Source of the DNA: Catenulispora sp. EB89
GTDB lineage: Bacteria; Actinomycetota; Actinomycetes; Streptomycetales; Catenulisporaceae
NCBI RefSeq assembly: GCF_041261445.1
Contig: NZ_JBGCCU010000028.1
Location: 1 to 64,000 of the forward strand
DNA length: 64,000 nt
Direction of reading: 5' to 3'
In this document: in pieces, positions 1-6,991 of the stretch
Numbering within the stretch: the first letter of the stretch is position 1
How the letters are laid out: each line of letters begins with the position of its first letter
Made by a program: the position numbers and the translations under genes
The notes under the pieces: generated by a model
Database searches by the model: none
Told to the model about the DNA's origin: nothing
The model's input: the letters and a program-made list of their open reading frames with translations, nothing else

Positions 1-286
1 CGAGTGCCCCCGCCGGAGGCGCCTGCCTTTGATCTTAGGCACCCACCACGCCCGACGATCGCCGCCTACGCAACGCATGCGCAGTGACTCGGACCCGTGC
101 GCGGTCGTGCCCAGCCTGGCCGCCGGCCGCCAGCGCAACCAGCGGGGCACCACCGAACTGCGCCACCCAGCGAGGTCACCAAACCTTAGGCGAAGCCGTC
201 AAAAAACGCCTTTGACTGCCAACCCACCAACAAACCGCACCCGCCACCAACACCCCCAACCCCCACACAGCCCACCACCACCGCTC
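1..286. other. left edge, no gene recognised
   Basis: I see no convincing coding frame here. The open frames lack recognisable protein families and run antisense into the cupin gene. A few short C/G-rich dyads are present near the very start, but none has the long stem plus T-run of a clear terminator. The stretch may be the 3' flank of a gene lying outside the window. Confidence 0.4.
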
Positions 287-751
287 TCAGACCGTATCGA
301 CATCAGCCACCACAGCCACCGCCCGTGTCGAATAGCGCGCCATCAGCGCCGCGGTCCAGCCCGGGTCGGGCATCTGTCCGATGTCGGCGATCCGGGCCGC
401 CAGCTCGGCGAAGTAGTCCTCGTATCCGCTCGGCGTGAGCATGACGACGTAGCGCGCCGACTCGGGAAACGGGTTGGCGAAGCCGTGGGCCAGCCCGCGG
501 CCGGCGAACACCGTGTCGCCGGCGGCGGCGGTGCGGTATCCGGCGTCCACTCGGAAGCGCATGCGGCCTTCGAGGAGGACGAAGCATTCGTCGTGGCCGT
601 CGTGGATGTGCGGTGCGGGGCCCGGATGGCCGGAGGGCAATACGCCCTCGATGACGGTCAGCGTGCCGTTGGTGTCCGCCGCGCCGACCTTGACGACCAT
701 CCGCCAGTTCGGCAAGTCGAGCCTGGTGCCTTCCCCGATGACTTCGCTCAT
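287..751 (-). CDS. small cupin-domain protein
   Basis: A 154-residue single-domain cupin. Motif 1 is visible as His48-x-His50 with Glu55 and Gly62, and motif 2 contains His89, so the usual three-His/one-Glu metal site of the double-stranded beta-helix is complete. It is likely a soluble cytoplasmic metalloprotein; substrate and reaction cannot be told from sequence (dioxygenase, isomerase or simple sugar/ligand binding are all possible). I chose the ATG at 751 rather than a TTG three codons upstream because a TACCTT box lies seven bases before it, matching the leaderless pattern seen repeatedly in this window. It is divergent from fetB, with 146 bases between the two starts. The family call is firm, the function unknown. 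Confidence 0.8.
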   Translation of the reverse strand: MSEVIGEGTRLDLPNWRMVVKVGAADTNGTLTVIEGVLPSGHPGPAPHIHDGHDECFVLLEGRMRFRVDAGYRTAAAGDTVFAGRGLAHGFANPFPESARYVVMLTPSGYEDYFAELAARIADIGQMPDPGWTAALMARYSTRAVAVVADVDTV

Positions 752-758
752 GGCGATC

Positions 759-764
759 AAGGTA
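759..764 (-). promoter_or_regulatory. -10 box of leaderless cupin gene
   Basis: TACCTT on the minus strand lies seven bases before the ATG. No Shine-Dalgarno sequence sits at a useful distance from that ATG, so translation from a leaderless mRNA is inferred. Confidence 0.4.
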
Positions 765-885
765 GAGGCCGCGACCTCCGCCGCGCCCCGGCCAATCCGC
801 GGCGAGTGGACCCGCGCCTCCTGAAACTTCCAGCGCCGATACCTTCGGCGGCCCGCGCCGACCCCGACCTGTCCGATCCGCCCTC

Positions 886-891
886 TAAGAT
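886..891 (+). promoter_or_regulatory. -10 box of leaderless fetB
   Basis: TAAGAT ends six bases before the ATG at 898 and there is no ribosome binding site, so transcription probably starts at or next to the A of the start codon. Confidence 0.45.
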
Positions 892-897
892 CGCCGC

Positions 898-1659
898 ATG
901 AGCAGCCCCGCAGTACCCGAATGGACCGGAGTCGCCCTCTCCGTCAGCCTGGTCGGCCTCGCGGTCCTCATCGCCTGGCGCCAGCGCCTGGGGCTGGCGC
1001 GCGAGGTCGTGGTCGCCGCGGTGCGGGCCGGGGTGCAGCTGTTCCTGGTCGGGGCCGTGCTGCTCTTCCTGTTCAAGCACGCGGGGCTGCCCGGCGGGTT
1101 CGCGTGGCTCGCGGTCATGGTGGTCATCGCCGGGCAGGTGGCCGGGCGGCGGGGCAAGGGGCTGCGGCACTCCCGGTACGTCGCCACCGCGGCCGTGGCG
1201 GTCGCCGCCGCGGTGACGATGGGGGTGCTGATGGCGTTCGGCGTCATCCAGACCACGCCGCGGGTCGTGGTGCCGGTCGGGGGGATGGTGGTCAGCGGGG
1301 CGATGGCGGCCACCGGGGTCACGCTGGCGCGCATGGTGGCCGAGGCGAAGGGGCAGCGGGCCGCCATCGAGGCGCGGCTGTCGCTCGGGCTCAGTGCCAC
1401 CGCCGCGTTCGCGCCGCACCGGCGGGAGCTGCTGCGGACCGCGCTGATCCCGACGCTGGACTCCACGAAGGTGGTCGGGCTGATCAGCCTGCCCGGGGCG
1501 ATGACCGGGCTGATCCTGGCCGGGGTGTCGCCGGAGGTGGCCATCCGGTACCAGATCGTCGTGATGTACATGCTGCTCGCCGCCGCGGTGATGGCCGCGC
1601 TGGCCGCCGCCGAGCTCGGGCAGCGGATGTTGTTCACTCCGGCCCAGCAATTGCGCTGA
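898..1659 (+). CDS. fetB: FetB-type (UPF0014) ABC transporter permease
   Basis: A 253-residue polytopic membrane protein with about seven hydrophobic segments, close to the 259 residues of Escherichia coli FetB. The conserved central stretch of the family is present: the cytoplasmic loop around residues 140-160 with the GVTLARM segment, and the later LIPTLDSTKVVGLISLPGAMTG region at about 185-205. In E. coli FetB pairs with the ATPase FetA and helps export iron or protect against oxidative stress. No FetA-like ATPase is seen next to it here; the downstream gene is an unrelated membrane protein, so the partner must be elsewhere or beyond the left edge. The start is the ATG six bases after a TAAGAT box. 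Family call firm, transported ion inferred from the family. Confidence 0.85.
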   Translation: MSSPAVPEWTGVALSVSLVGLAVLIAWRQRLGLAREVVVAAVRAGVQLFLVGAVLLFLFKHAGLPGGFAWLAVMVVIAGQVAGRRGKGLRHSRYVATAAVAVAAAVTMGVLMAFGVIQTTPRVVVPVGGMVVSGAMAATGVTLARMVAEAKGQRAAIEARLSLGLSATAAFAPHRRELLRTALIPTLDSTKVVGLISLPGAMTGLILAGVSPEVAIRYQIVVMYMLLAAAVMAALAAAELGQRMLFTPAQQLR

Positions 1660-1792
1660 TTCCGGCGGCGCGCGGGAGTGCAGGTCAGCGCGGTTTCGGC
1701 GGGCGGCGGGCGGGATTCGAACACAGCCCGATGCTCAATGGCGGCCGTCCGTTAATCGCGCTCTCAGGCTGGTATGCCTAAGCTCCACTCCC

Positions 1793-2446
1793 ATGACTAC
1801 GCCAAGCAGCACCGACAGCGTCGAAGCCGCCGACGGCGACGCCGTCCTCGAGGTCGAGACCGAGACGAAGGCCGACGCCAAGGCCGACGCCAAGCCCGAG
1901 GCCACGGCCCCGTCCGCCGCCGACGACATCGCCCCGGTCGCCCCGGTCGCCGACGAGATCATCCCCGAGCTCGTCGAGGACGAGGACGACTACCTCGACG
2001 GCGACGCCCTCGTCCTGGACGAGGCGAAGACCGGCTCCGGCATCGTCGCCGGCGCCGGCGCGATCGTCGCCACCGGCCTGGCCCTGACCTCGATGGGCGG
2101 CAGCTGGGTCGGCGACATCCTGGCCCAGCGCCAGCAGCTGATCGGGCAGATCAACACCGCCAACTCCGCCGCCGACGCGATCATCAAGCAGCGCTACACC
2201 GAGCCGTGGCACAAGACCGCGCTGGTCGGCATCTGGTTCGCGGTGGCCGCGATGCTGGTCGCCGCCGCGACGCTGTTCGTCGGCGAGTTCTTCGCCAAGC
2301 ATCCGGCCCCGGCCTGGGTGCGCGCCCTGACCTGGGGTGCCCTGGCCCTGGGCATCGTCGGGCTCGGGGTGTCGGCGGCGATCTACTTCGACGTCTTCAC
2401 CGGCACCATCACCGTCCCGGCGGGCGCTGCCAGCGGCGGACAGTGA
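1793..2446 (+). CDS. unknown membrane protein with acidic N-terminus
   Basis: I do not recognise this 217-residue protein. Residues 1-80 are hydrophilic and strongly acidic, with a short lysine-containing repeat (ADAKADAK at about 27-34), and look disordered. Three hydrophobic segments follow at roughly 83-100, 142-164 and 178-199, separated by a polar, possibly helical stretch at 105-140. The acidic tail would be cytoplasmic if the usual positive-inside rule holds. There is no Shine-Dalgarno before the ATG at 1793; a TAAGCT element lies nine bases upstream, suggesting a short or absent leader. It stands alone between fetB and a convergent GNAT gene, with a terminator-like hairpin just after its stop. 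Codon use is like the neighbours, so it is very probably a real gene. Confidence 0.7.
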   Translation: MTTPSSTDSVEAADGDAVLEVETETKADAKADAKPEATAPSAADDIAPVAPVADEIIPELVEDEDDYLDGDALVLDEAKTGSGIVAGAGAIVATGLALTSMGGSWVGDILAQRQQLIGQINTANSAADAIIKQRYTEPWHKTALVGIWFAVAAMLVAAATLFVGEFFAKHPAPAWVRALTWGALALGIVGLGVSAAIYFDVFTGTITVPAGAASGGQ

Positions 2447-2459
2447 CCTGAGGCGGTGT

Positions 2460-2484
2460 CCGGGGCGGCCACGACGCCGCCCGG
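2460..2484. terminator. terminator-like hairpin between convergent genes
   Basis: CCGGGGCGGC (2460-2469) can pair with GCCGCCCGG (2476-2484) with one bulge. It lies 14 bases after the stop of the upstream membrane protein and abuts the stop of the GNAT gene on the other strand. There is no T-run, as is usual for high-GC actinomycetes. Confidence 0.5.
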
Positions 2485-3054
2485 CTACCTTCCGGCCCAC
2501 TCGTCCGCGGTCAGCTCGTAGCGGACTTCCCCGTGCTCGGAGCCCTCGATCGGCTCCAGCTCGGGGAAGTACGTCTCCACGTGCCGCATCCCCAGCTTCT
2601 CCATCACGTGGCGCGACCCGCGGTTCACGAACATCGTCTCGGCCCAGATGAGCCGGACCCCGAGCTCGGTGAACGCCTTGCGCACCAACGCCTGCGACAC
2701 CTCGGTGGCATAGCCCTTGCCCCACGCCGCCCGCCGCAGCCGGTACCCGAGCTCCGCCTCGTCCAACGGCCCGTCGGGCTTGGGCCGCAGGCAGAACCAG
2801 CCGACGAACGCGCCGCCGTCCTTCTCCTGCGCGGCGAACAAGCCCAGCTTGTGGTCCCACTTCTGCACGCCCGCGATGATCCTGGGCAGGATCCGCTCCC
2901 GGATGTCCTCCGGCGCGGTCGGCTTCCCGCCGCTCAGATACCGCATCACCGCCGGGTCGCTGTCCAGCTCGATCAGCAGCTCGGCGTCGTCCGCGGTGAA
3001 GGGGCGCAGGACCAACCGCTCGGTCTCAAGGTAGGTAGCCACAGCGCCGATCAT
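2485..3054 (-). CDS. GNAT family N-acetyltransferase (RimJ/RimL-like)
   Basis: A 189-residue acetyltransferase. The family opening LETERLVLRPF is at residues 9-19, followed by the acidic stretch and DPAVMRYL. The acetyl-CoA pyrophosphate loop is seen around residues 100-115 as RRAAWGKGYATE, and the C-terminal strand ends with the ELGVRLIWAETMFVN pattern typical of RimJ/RimL-type enzymes. The acceptor is unknown: protein N-termini or small molecules are both possible. It starts 13 bases after the stop of the MocR-type regulator on the same strand, so the two are probably cotranscribed. An internal GTG at 3042 is a possible alternative start, as many family members begin just before the LETERL motif. 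Confidence 0.82.
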   Translation of the reverse strand: MIGAVATYLETERLVLRPFTADDAELLIELDSDPAVMRYLSGGKPTAPEDIRERILPRIIAGVQKWDHKLGLFAAQEKDGGAFVGWFCLRPKPDGPLDEAELGYRLRRAAWGKGYATEVSQALVRKAFTELGVRLIWAETMFVNRGSRHVMEKLGMRHVETYFPELEPIEGSEHGEVRYELTADEWAGR

Positions 3055-3067
3055 CGCCCAGGAATGG

Positions 3068-4585
3068 TCAGGCCACCCAGCGGTTTTCCTCCGATACCGG
3101 CGGCAGCGCGGCCTCGCACCGGAACGCCGCGGCCAGCCGCCGCACCGCGTCCCGCAGCGTCTGCTCCGGCAGCGTGTAGGGGATCCGCACCCGGTGCTCG
3201 AACGTCCCCGGGTCCACCCCGAACTGCGGCCCGCCGACCAGCCGCACCCCGAACGCCGCGGCCCGGTCGGCCAGCTCCGAGGACGACGGCTCGCCGAGGT
3301 CCACCCACAGCGACAGCCCGCCGGCCGGCCGGCGCCACGACCAGTCCGGCAGCTCCGCGGCCAGCGCCTCCTCCAGCACGGCCCGCTGCCGCCGCAGCCG
3401 CTCCCGCCGCTCCTCGACGAAGCCCCCGCCGCGGCGCAGCAGCGCGGCGGCGATGATCTGGTCCAGCACCGAGCCCGCCATGTCCATCGCCACCCGCTGT
3501 CCGGCCAGTTCGGTGGCCATCCGCGGCGTGGTCCGGATCCAGCCGATCCGCAGGCCGCCCCAGTGGCTCTTGGACATCGAGCCGACGCAGATCACCTGCT
3601 CGGCCGCCGCGCGCGAGACCGAGGCCGGGAACGGGACCGGGGACGGGACGTCCAGGGCCATGTCCGAGACCGTCTCGTCGTTGATGATCCAGGTGCCGGC
3701 GGCGCGTGCGGCCTCCGCGGCCTCGGCGCGGCGCTCCTGCGACATCAGCGTGCCGGTCGGGTTCTGGAAGTCCGGGATCAGGTACGCCACCCGCGGCGCC
3801 GCCTGCCGCAGCTGCGCGGCCAGCACGTCGGACTCGATACCGTCCTCGCCGATCGGCACCGGCACCGGCCGCAGCCGGGCCCGCCGCATGGCCTCGACGC
3901 TGTTCGGATAGGTCGGGCTCTCCACCACCACCCGGTCCCCCGGCCCGCACAGCAGGCCCAGCGCCAGCACGTTGCCGTGCTGCGCCCCTGAGGTGATGAC
4001 GATCTGGTCCGGGGTGGTCGGCAGGCCGCGCTCGACGTAGCGCTCGGCGATGAGCTCGCGCAGCTCCGGCCAGCCCGCGTGGTAGTAGCCGGTGTCCATG
4101 GTCAGGGCGGCGAACGTGGGCGCGACCTCGGCCAGCACCTCGGCCATCAGCTCGCCGGGCATGCCGAAGGAGGCGCAGGACAGGTCGATGGCGACCTCGG
4201 CGGCGCCGGGCTGGGCCGGCAGCAGCCAGCCCCCGGAGACCTGCGGGCCGGCCCCCGGCGGCAGCGTGGTCCAGGTGCCCGAGCCGCGCCGGCTCTCCAG
4301 GAAGCCGTCCTCGCGCAGCAGGTCGTAGGCGGCGGTGACGGTGGTCCGGCTCATCCCGAGGGCGGCGGCCAGGTCGCGCTCGGCCGGGACCCGGGTCCGC
4401 AGCGCGATGCGGCCGTCGAGGATCAGGCACCTGACGCTCTGGGCCAGCGCGCGGTAGGCGGGGCGGCGGTCGGTGTCGCCGGCCGCGTCGGCCACCCCCA
4501 GATGCGAGACGTCGCGGACCAGCCGCGCCAGCCGGGTGCTGCCCACCGAGCGGTCGGTCGTCGCCAGTTCCAACGGAGCTGCCAT
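3068..4585 (-). CDS. MocR-family PLP-dependent transcriptional regulator (YczR type)
   Basis: A 505-residue fusion of a GntR-type winged helix (about 40-105, with PAERDLAAALGMSRTTV) and a type I aminotransferase fold (about 130-495). The PLP site is intact: Asn275 in FQNPTG, Asp303, and the Schiff-base lysine Lys339 in SMSKSHWGG, so PLP binding as a sensing ligand is expected. The divergent neighbour is a YczE-family membrane protein. This pairing is the hallmark of the YczR subgroup of MocR regulators, supporting the identification over PdxR or GabR. The ATG at 4585 has a good ribosome binding site (GGGAGGG, four bases away). It probably binds the nested inverted repeats in the shared upstream region and controls yczE and itself. 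The effector is not known. Confidence 0.85.
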   Translation of the reverse strand: MAAPLELATTDRSVGSTRLARLVRDVSHLGVADAAGDTDRRPAYRALAQSVRCLILDGRIALRTRVPAERDLAAALGMSRTTVTAAYDLLREDGFLESRRGSGTWTTLPPGAGPQVSGGWLLPAQPGAAEVAIDLSCASFGMPGELMAEVLAEVAPTFAALTMDTGYYHAGWPELRELIAERYVERGLPTTPDQIVITSGAQHGNVLALGLLCGPGDRVVVESPTYPNSVEAMRRARLRPVPVPIGEDGIESDVLAAQLRQAAPRVAYLIPDFQNPTGTLMSQERRAEAAEAARAAGTWIINDETVSDMALDVPSPVPFPASVSRAAAEQVICVGSMSKSHWGGLRIGWIRTTPRMATELAGQRVAMDMAGSVLDQIIAAALLRRGGGFVEERRERLRRQRAVLEEALAAELPDWSWRRPAGGLSLWVDLGEPSSSELADRAAAFGVRLVGGPQFGVDPGTFEHRVRIPYTLPEQTLRDAVRRLAAAFRCEAALPPVSEENRWVA

Positions 4586-4599
4586 GCCACCCTCCCTTG

Positions 4600-4661
4600 A
4601 TTGGCCCTACACGGCGGGCCACTTGAAGTCCATCCTGATGGAAGTGGCCCGCAAGGGCAAT
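4600..4661. promoter_or_regulatory. nested inverted repeats, likely operator between mocR-type gene and yczE
   Basis: The 92-base divergent gap holds an exact dyad, GGGCCACTT at 4616-4624 and AAGTGGCCC at 4642-4650. Around it is a second, imperfect one, ATTGGCCCT at 4600-4608 and AGGGCAAT at 4654-4661. Both are nearly concentric around 4631-4633. MocR dimers bind repeated half sites over their own divergent promoters, so this is the obvious target of the adjacent regulator. Binding itself is inferred. Confidence 0.6.
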
Positions 4662-4677
4662 CCTGAGGGAGGCCAGC

Positions 4678-5505
4678 ATGACCAGCACGGTGTCGACGCA
4701 GGGCTCGTCCACCCTTGCTCCGGTAGTCGGCGACCAAGCCGAGCGCGCCCTACTGGGGCACCACGAGCAGCGGATCTCGGACCCGCTGCCGGTCGGCGAC
4801 CTGGTCCGAGCCGGATTGGCCTGGCTCTCGGCGCTGATCCCGCGCGACCGGCGCGCGCACCGCATGGTCCAGCTCCAGCTCGGGCTGATCCTCTACGGCG
4901 TCAGCGACGGCATGATCCTGATGTCCGGCCTCGGCGCCAACCCCTGGGACGTGTTCCACCAGGGCCTGGCCAAGCACATAGGCCTGCAGGTCGGCACCAC
5001 CGTCATCCTGGTGGGCGTCGCGGTGATGCTGTTCTGGATCCCGCTGCGGCAGAAGCCCGGCTTCGGCACGCTGAGCAACGTGGTCGTGGTCGGCCTGGCG
5101 ATGGACGGCGCGATGGCCTGGATGCCGAGCCCGCACGCCTGGTGGCTGCGCTGGGGCGAGATGCTCGCCGGCGTGGTGCTGAACGGCGTGGCGACCGGCG
5201 CGTACATCGGGGCCGGCATGGGCCCCGGCCCGCGCGACGGCGTGATGACCGGCTACGCCGCGCGCGGCCACTCCGTCCGCGTGGTCCGCACCTCGATGGA
5301 GCTCACGGTCCTGGCCAGCGGCTGGCTCCTGGGCGGCACGGTGGGCATCGGCACCGCGGCCTACGCGCTGCTGATCGGGCCGCTGGCGCACCGGTTCATC
5401 CCGCTGCTGGCGATCAGGACGAAGGACGGCGCCGCGGAGCGGACGACGAAGCCGGAGAAGCGCCGGCTGGTGGCCGCCGGAAGCCTGGCATCAGAGAACT
5501 GCTGA
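4678..5505 (+). CDS. yczE: YczE/YyaS/YitT family integral membrane protein
   Basis: A 275-residue polytopic protein with a cytoplasmic N-terminal stretch (about 1-60) and roughly five hydrophobic segments from about residue 62 to 240, including GLILYGVSDGMILMSGLGAN and the glycine-rich MGPGPRDGVMTG loop that mark the YczE family. The ribosome binding site GGGAGG is five bases before the ATG. It is divergently transcribed from a MocR-type regulator, the classical yczR-yczE arrangement, suggesting a transporter or membrane enzyme tied to PLP/vitamin B6-sensed metabolism, but no substrate is established. The last codons (Ser-Glu-Asn-Cys-stop) fall in the first copy of a 17-bp direct repeat, so the C-terminus may have been altered by a small duplication. 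Confidence 0.8.
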   Translation: MTSTVSTQGSSTLAPVVGDQAERALLGHHEQRISDPLPVGDLVRAGLAWLSALIPRDRRAHRMVQLQLGLILYGVSDGMILMSGLGANPWDVFHQGLAKHIGLQVGTTVILVGVAVMLFWIPLRQKPGFGTLSNVVVVGLAMDGAMAWMPSPHAWWLRWGEMLAGVVLNGVATGAYIGAGMGPGPRDGVMTGYAARGHSVRVVRTSMELTVLASGWLLGGTVGIGTAAYALLIGPLAHRFIPLLAIRTKDGAAERTTKPEKRRLVAAGSLASENC

Positions 5506-5540
5506 GCCGGAGAACCGCCAAGTATCAGAGAACTGCTGAG
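5490..5540 (+). repeat. 17-bp direct repeat across the yczE stop codon
   Basis: ATCAGAGAACTGCTGAG occurs exactly at 5490-5506, containing the yczE stop, and again at 5524-5540, with a 34-bp period. It looks like a local slippage duplication just before the terminator. Confidence 0.8.
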
Positions 5541-5552
5541 AAACACCGGACT

Positions 5553-5601
5553 CCGGAGCGCGTCTTCCTTGGTGGGGCCTTGGGGGACGCGCTCCGGTTT
5601 T
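5553..5601 (+). terminator. intrinsic terminator of yczE
   Basis: CCGGAGCGCGTC (5553-5564) and GACGCGCTCCGG (5586-5597) form a perfect 12-bp stem with a 21-base loop, followed by TTTT on the plus strand. The hairpin could also stop the convergent oxidoreductase gene ending at 5619. Confidence 0.85.
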
Positions 5602-5618
5602 GCCTGGCAGCAGCGCGG

Positions 5619-6089
5619 TCAGAACCCCCGCACCTTGCGCGGCCGGATCCGCGTCGCCACCGAGTACTTCTCCATGGCCTCCGCGACCGTCTTGCCGAAG
5701 TAGCGCGCGGCCCGGTCCGTGTACTTCGCCACGAACTCCGGGATCTCGCCGATCGTCGGGTGGCCCTCCAGGATCTCGACGTCACCGGTGAAGACCTGCA
5801 CCTCCAGGTCGTTCACGCCGCCGTCGAAATGCAGCGCGACCGTCGGCCGCTCCTTCATGGAGCGCAGCCGGGCCGCGGTGTCGGAGTGGTAGATCAGGAA
5901 GCTGCCGTCGCCCCACTCGTCGTCCTCGTCCGGGACCCACAGGAACCACACCGGGTTCGGCTGCGGGACGCCGGCGGAGTTGACGGTGACCAGCCAGACA
6001 ATCTCTTCCTCGGCCAGGCGGCGGCGGACGGTCCGGCCGAACTCGGTGGCGGGGTCCGGGAGGACATGGGCACCAGCGGCATCATTCAT
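5619..6089 (-). CDS. PPOX-class, probably F420-dependent, oxidoreductase (TIGR03667-like)
   Basis: A 156-residue split beta-barrel flavin-fold protein. The N-terminal half has the NPVWFLW strand and the YHSDTAARLRSMKERPTVALHF segment; the later VEILEGHPTIGEIPEF and KYTDRAARYFGKT stretches are characteristic of the actinobacterial subgroup named TIGR03667. Members of this fold bind F420 or FMN and transfer hydride in redox or degradative steps; the substrate is unknown. It is transcribed alone, with a -10 box six bases from the ATG and no ribosome binding site. The 5' end is only 26 bases from a short tandem duplication at the end of the upstream gene. Fold confident, cofactor inferred from subgroup. 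Confidence 0.82.
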   Translation of the reverse strand: MNDAAGAHVLPDPATEFGRTVRRRLAEEEIVWLVTVNSAGVPQPNPVWFLWVPDEDDEWGDGSFLIYHSDTAARLRSMKERPTVALHFDGGVNDLEVQVFTGDVEILEGHPTIGEIPEFVAKYTDRAARYFGKTVAEAMEKYSVATRIRPRKVRGF

Positions 6090-6095
6090 GGGGCC

Positions 6096-6101
6096 AAGAT
6101 A
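6096..6101 (-). promoter_or_regulatory. -10 box of leaderless oxidoreductase gene
   Basis: TATCTT on the minus strand is six bases from the ATG at 6089 and no Shine-Dalgarno is present. Confidence 0.45.
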
Positions 6102-6114
6102 AACAGCGGCCGAC

Positions 6115-6160
6115 GACTATGCGATCAGCTTCAGCGCGACTACGCGATCAGCTTCAGCAC
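6115..6160. repeat. 23-bp tandem duplication at a gene 3' end
   Basis: Positions 6115-6137 and 6138-6160 are adjacent copies differing at two of 23 bases. The second copy carries the last codons and stop of the minus-strand gene ending at 6140; the first copy would encode the same Leu-Lys-Leu-Ile-Ala-stop just beyond it. Confidence 0.85.
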
Positions 6161-6898
6161 GGCGTCGCAGAGGTCCCTCGGCAGGATGAAGGAGTCCGAC
6201 TCGTTCATGTCCAGCACCACGCCGTCGACGCCGTCGTAGTCGGCCAGCCGGAACAGTGCCGAGGCGGCCATGTCGGCGGCTCCGGTCACCCCGGGATCGC
6301 GCTGCTGGTGCGCGGCGTACAGGTCCGGCGCGGTGAACGCCATGACGAAGTTGCCCGGCGGCTTCAGCAACGCCACGACCCGCGGCCGGCCGGTGTCGTC
6401 GACCGGGACCACGTAGTGCTCGAACCCGGCGAGCCGTTCACCGAGGTCCTCGCCGCTGTCGGTGAGCGCCGTCTCGACCTCCAGCGCGGCGATCCAGCGG
6501 GCCAGGAAGTCCAGAACCGCGCCGTCGATCCCGAGCGACCAGCCGTGCTCGACCGCGCCGGCCGGGTTCACCTGGATCTCCGACACGCCGGTGCCCAGCG
6601 CCCCGAACAGCTCCACGCCGCGCACCGGGCCGCCGGCCGCGGCGAACGCCGAACCGGCCTCGATCGCGGCGTTCACCTGCTCGGCGTCGGTGAACACCCA
6701 CAGCCGGCCCGGAGCCGGCGCCTGGCCGAGGGCCGGCGTCGGGATCATGCTGTCGTAGACCCTGCGGTCCGGGAACACCTCGTCGAGCCACATCATCGGG
6801 GCGTACCACCCGTCGTGGGCAAGCAAGGCGCGTACCACGTCGCTCTCCGACGCCTCCCCGCGCGCGTAATCGGTCAGAACCCCGGTCACCGCAGCCAT
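6140..6898 (-). CDS. unknown protein, possibly SseB-like
   Basis: A 252-residue soluble protein that I cannot place firmly. It has no signal peptide or membrane segment. The pattern of an N-terminal helical part, then strand-rich LWVFTDAEQVNAAI and VEIFG-like stretches, and a lone TRP-repeat-free C-terminus is loosely like SseB N-terminal domain proteins (enhanced serine sensitivity family), which act as small regulatory or secretion-related proteins. A central acidic region and an Asp-Tyr-Asp-Gly stretch occur near residue 230. I prefer the ATG at 6898; a TTG four codons upstream is also open. Its 3' end lies in a 23-bp tandem duplication. It is preceded by the terminator of the hisS-aspS unit, so it has its own promoter. 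Real gene likely, function open. Confidence 0.6.
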   Translation of the reverse strand: MAAVTGVLTDYARGEASESDVVRALLAHDGWYAPMMWLDEVFPDRRVYDSMIPTPALGQAPAPGRLWVFTDAEQVNAAIEAGSAFAAAGGPVRGVELFGALGTGVSEIQVNPAGAVEHGWSLGIDGAVLDFLARWIAALEVETALTDSGEDLGERLAGFEHYVVPVDDTGRPRVVALLKPPGNFVMAFTAPDLYAAHQQRDPGVTGAADMAASALFRLADYDGVDGVVLDMNESDSFILPRDLCDAVLKLIA

Positions 6899-6934
6899 GG
6901 GACCAGTCAATCAGGGTTCGCCGACACACGACAA

Positions 6935-6964
6935 GGGCGGGCCGGGATCACTCCCGGCCCGCCC
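6935..6964 (-). terminator. terminator of the hisS-aspS operon
   Basis: GGGCGGGCCGGGA (6935-6947) and TCCCGGCCCGCCC (6952-6964) form a perfect 13-bp stem with a four-base loop, 28 bases after the aspS stop. There is no strong T-run on either side. Confidence 0.75.
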
Positions 6965-6991
6965 TCTCGCACGCTTTTCAAGCGCTGGGCG

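Noticed and set aside
1700-1760. A GTTCGAATCCCGC-like stretch on the minus strand, similar to a tRNA T-loop
   Set aside because: The bases flanking the loop cannot form a T-stem, and no acceptor, D or anticodon arm can be folded around it.
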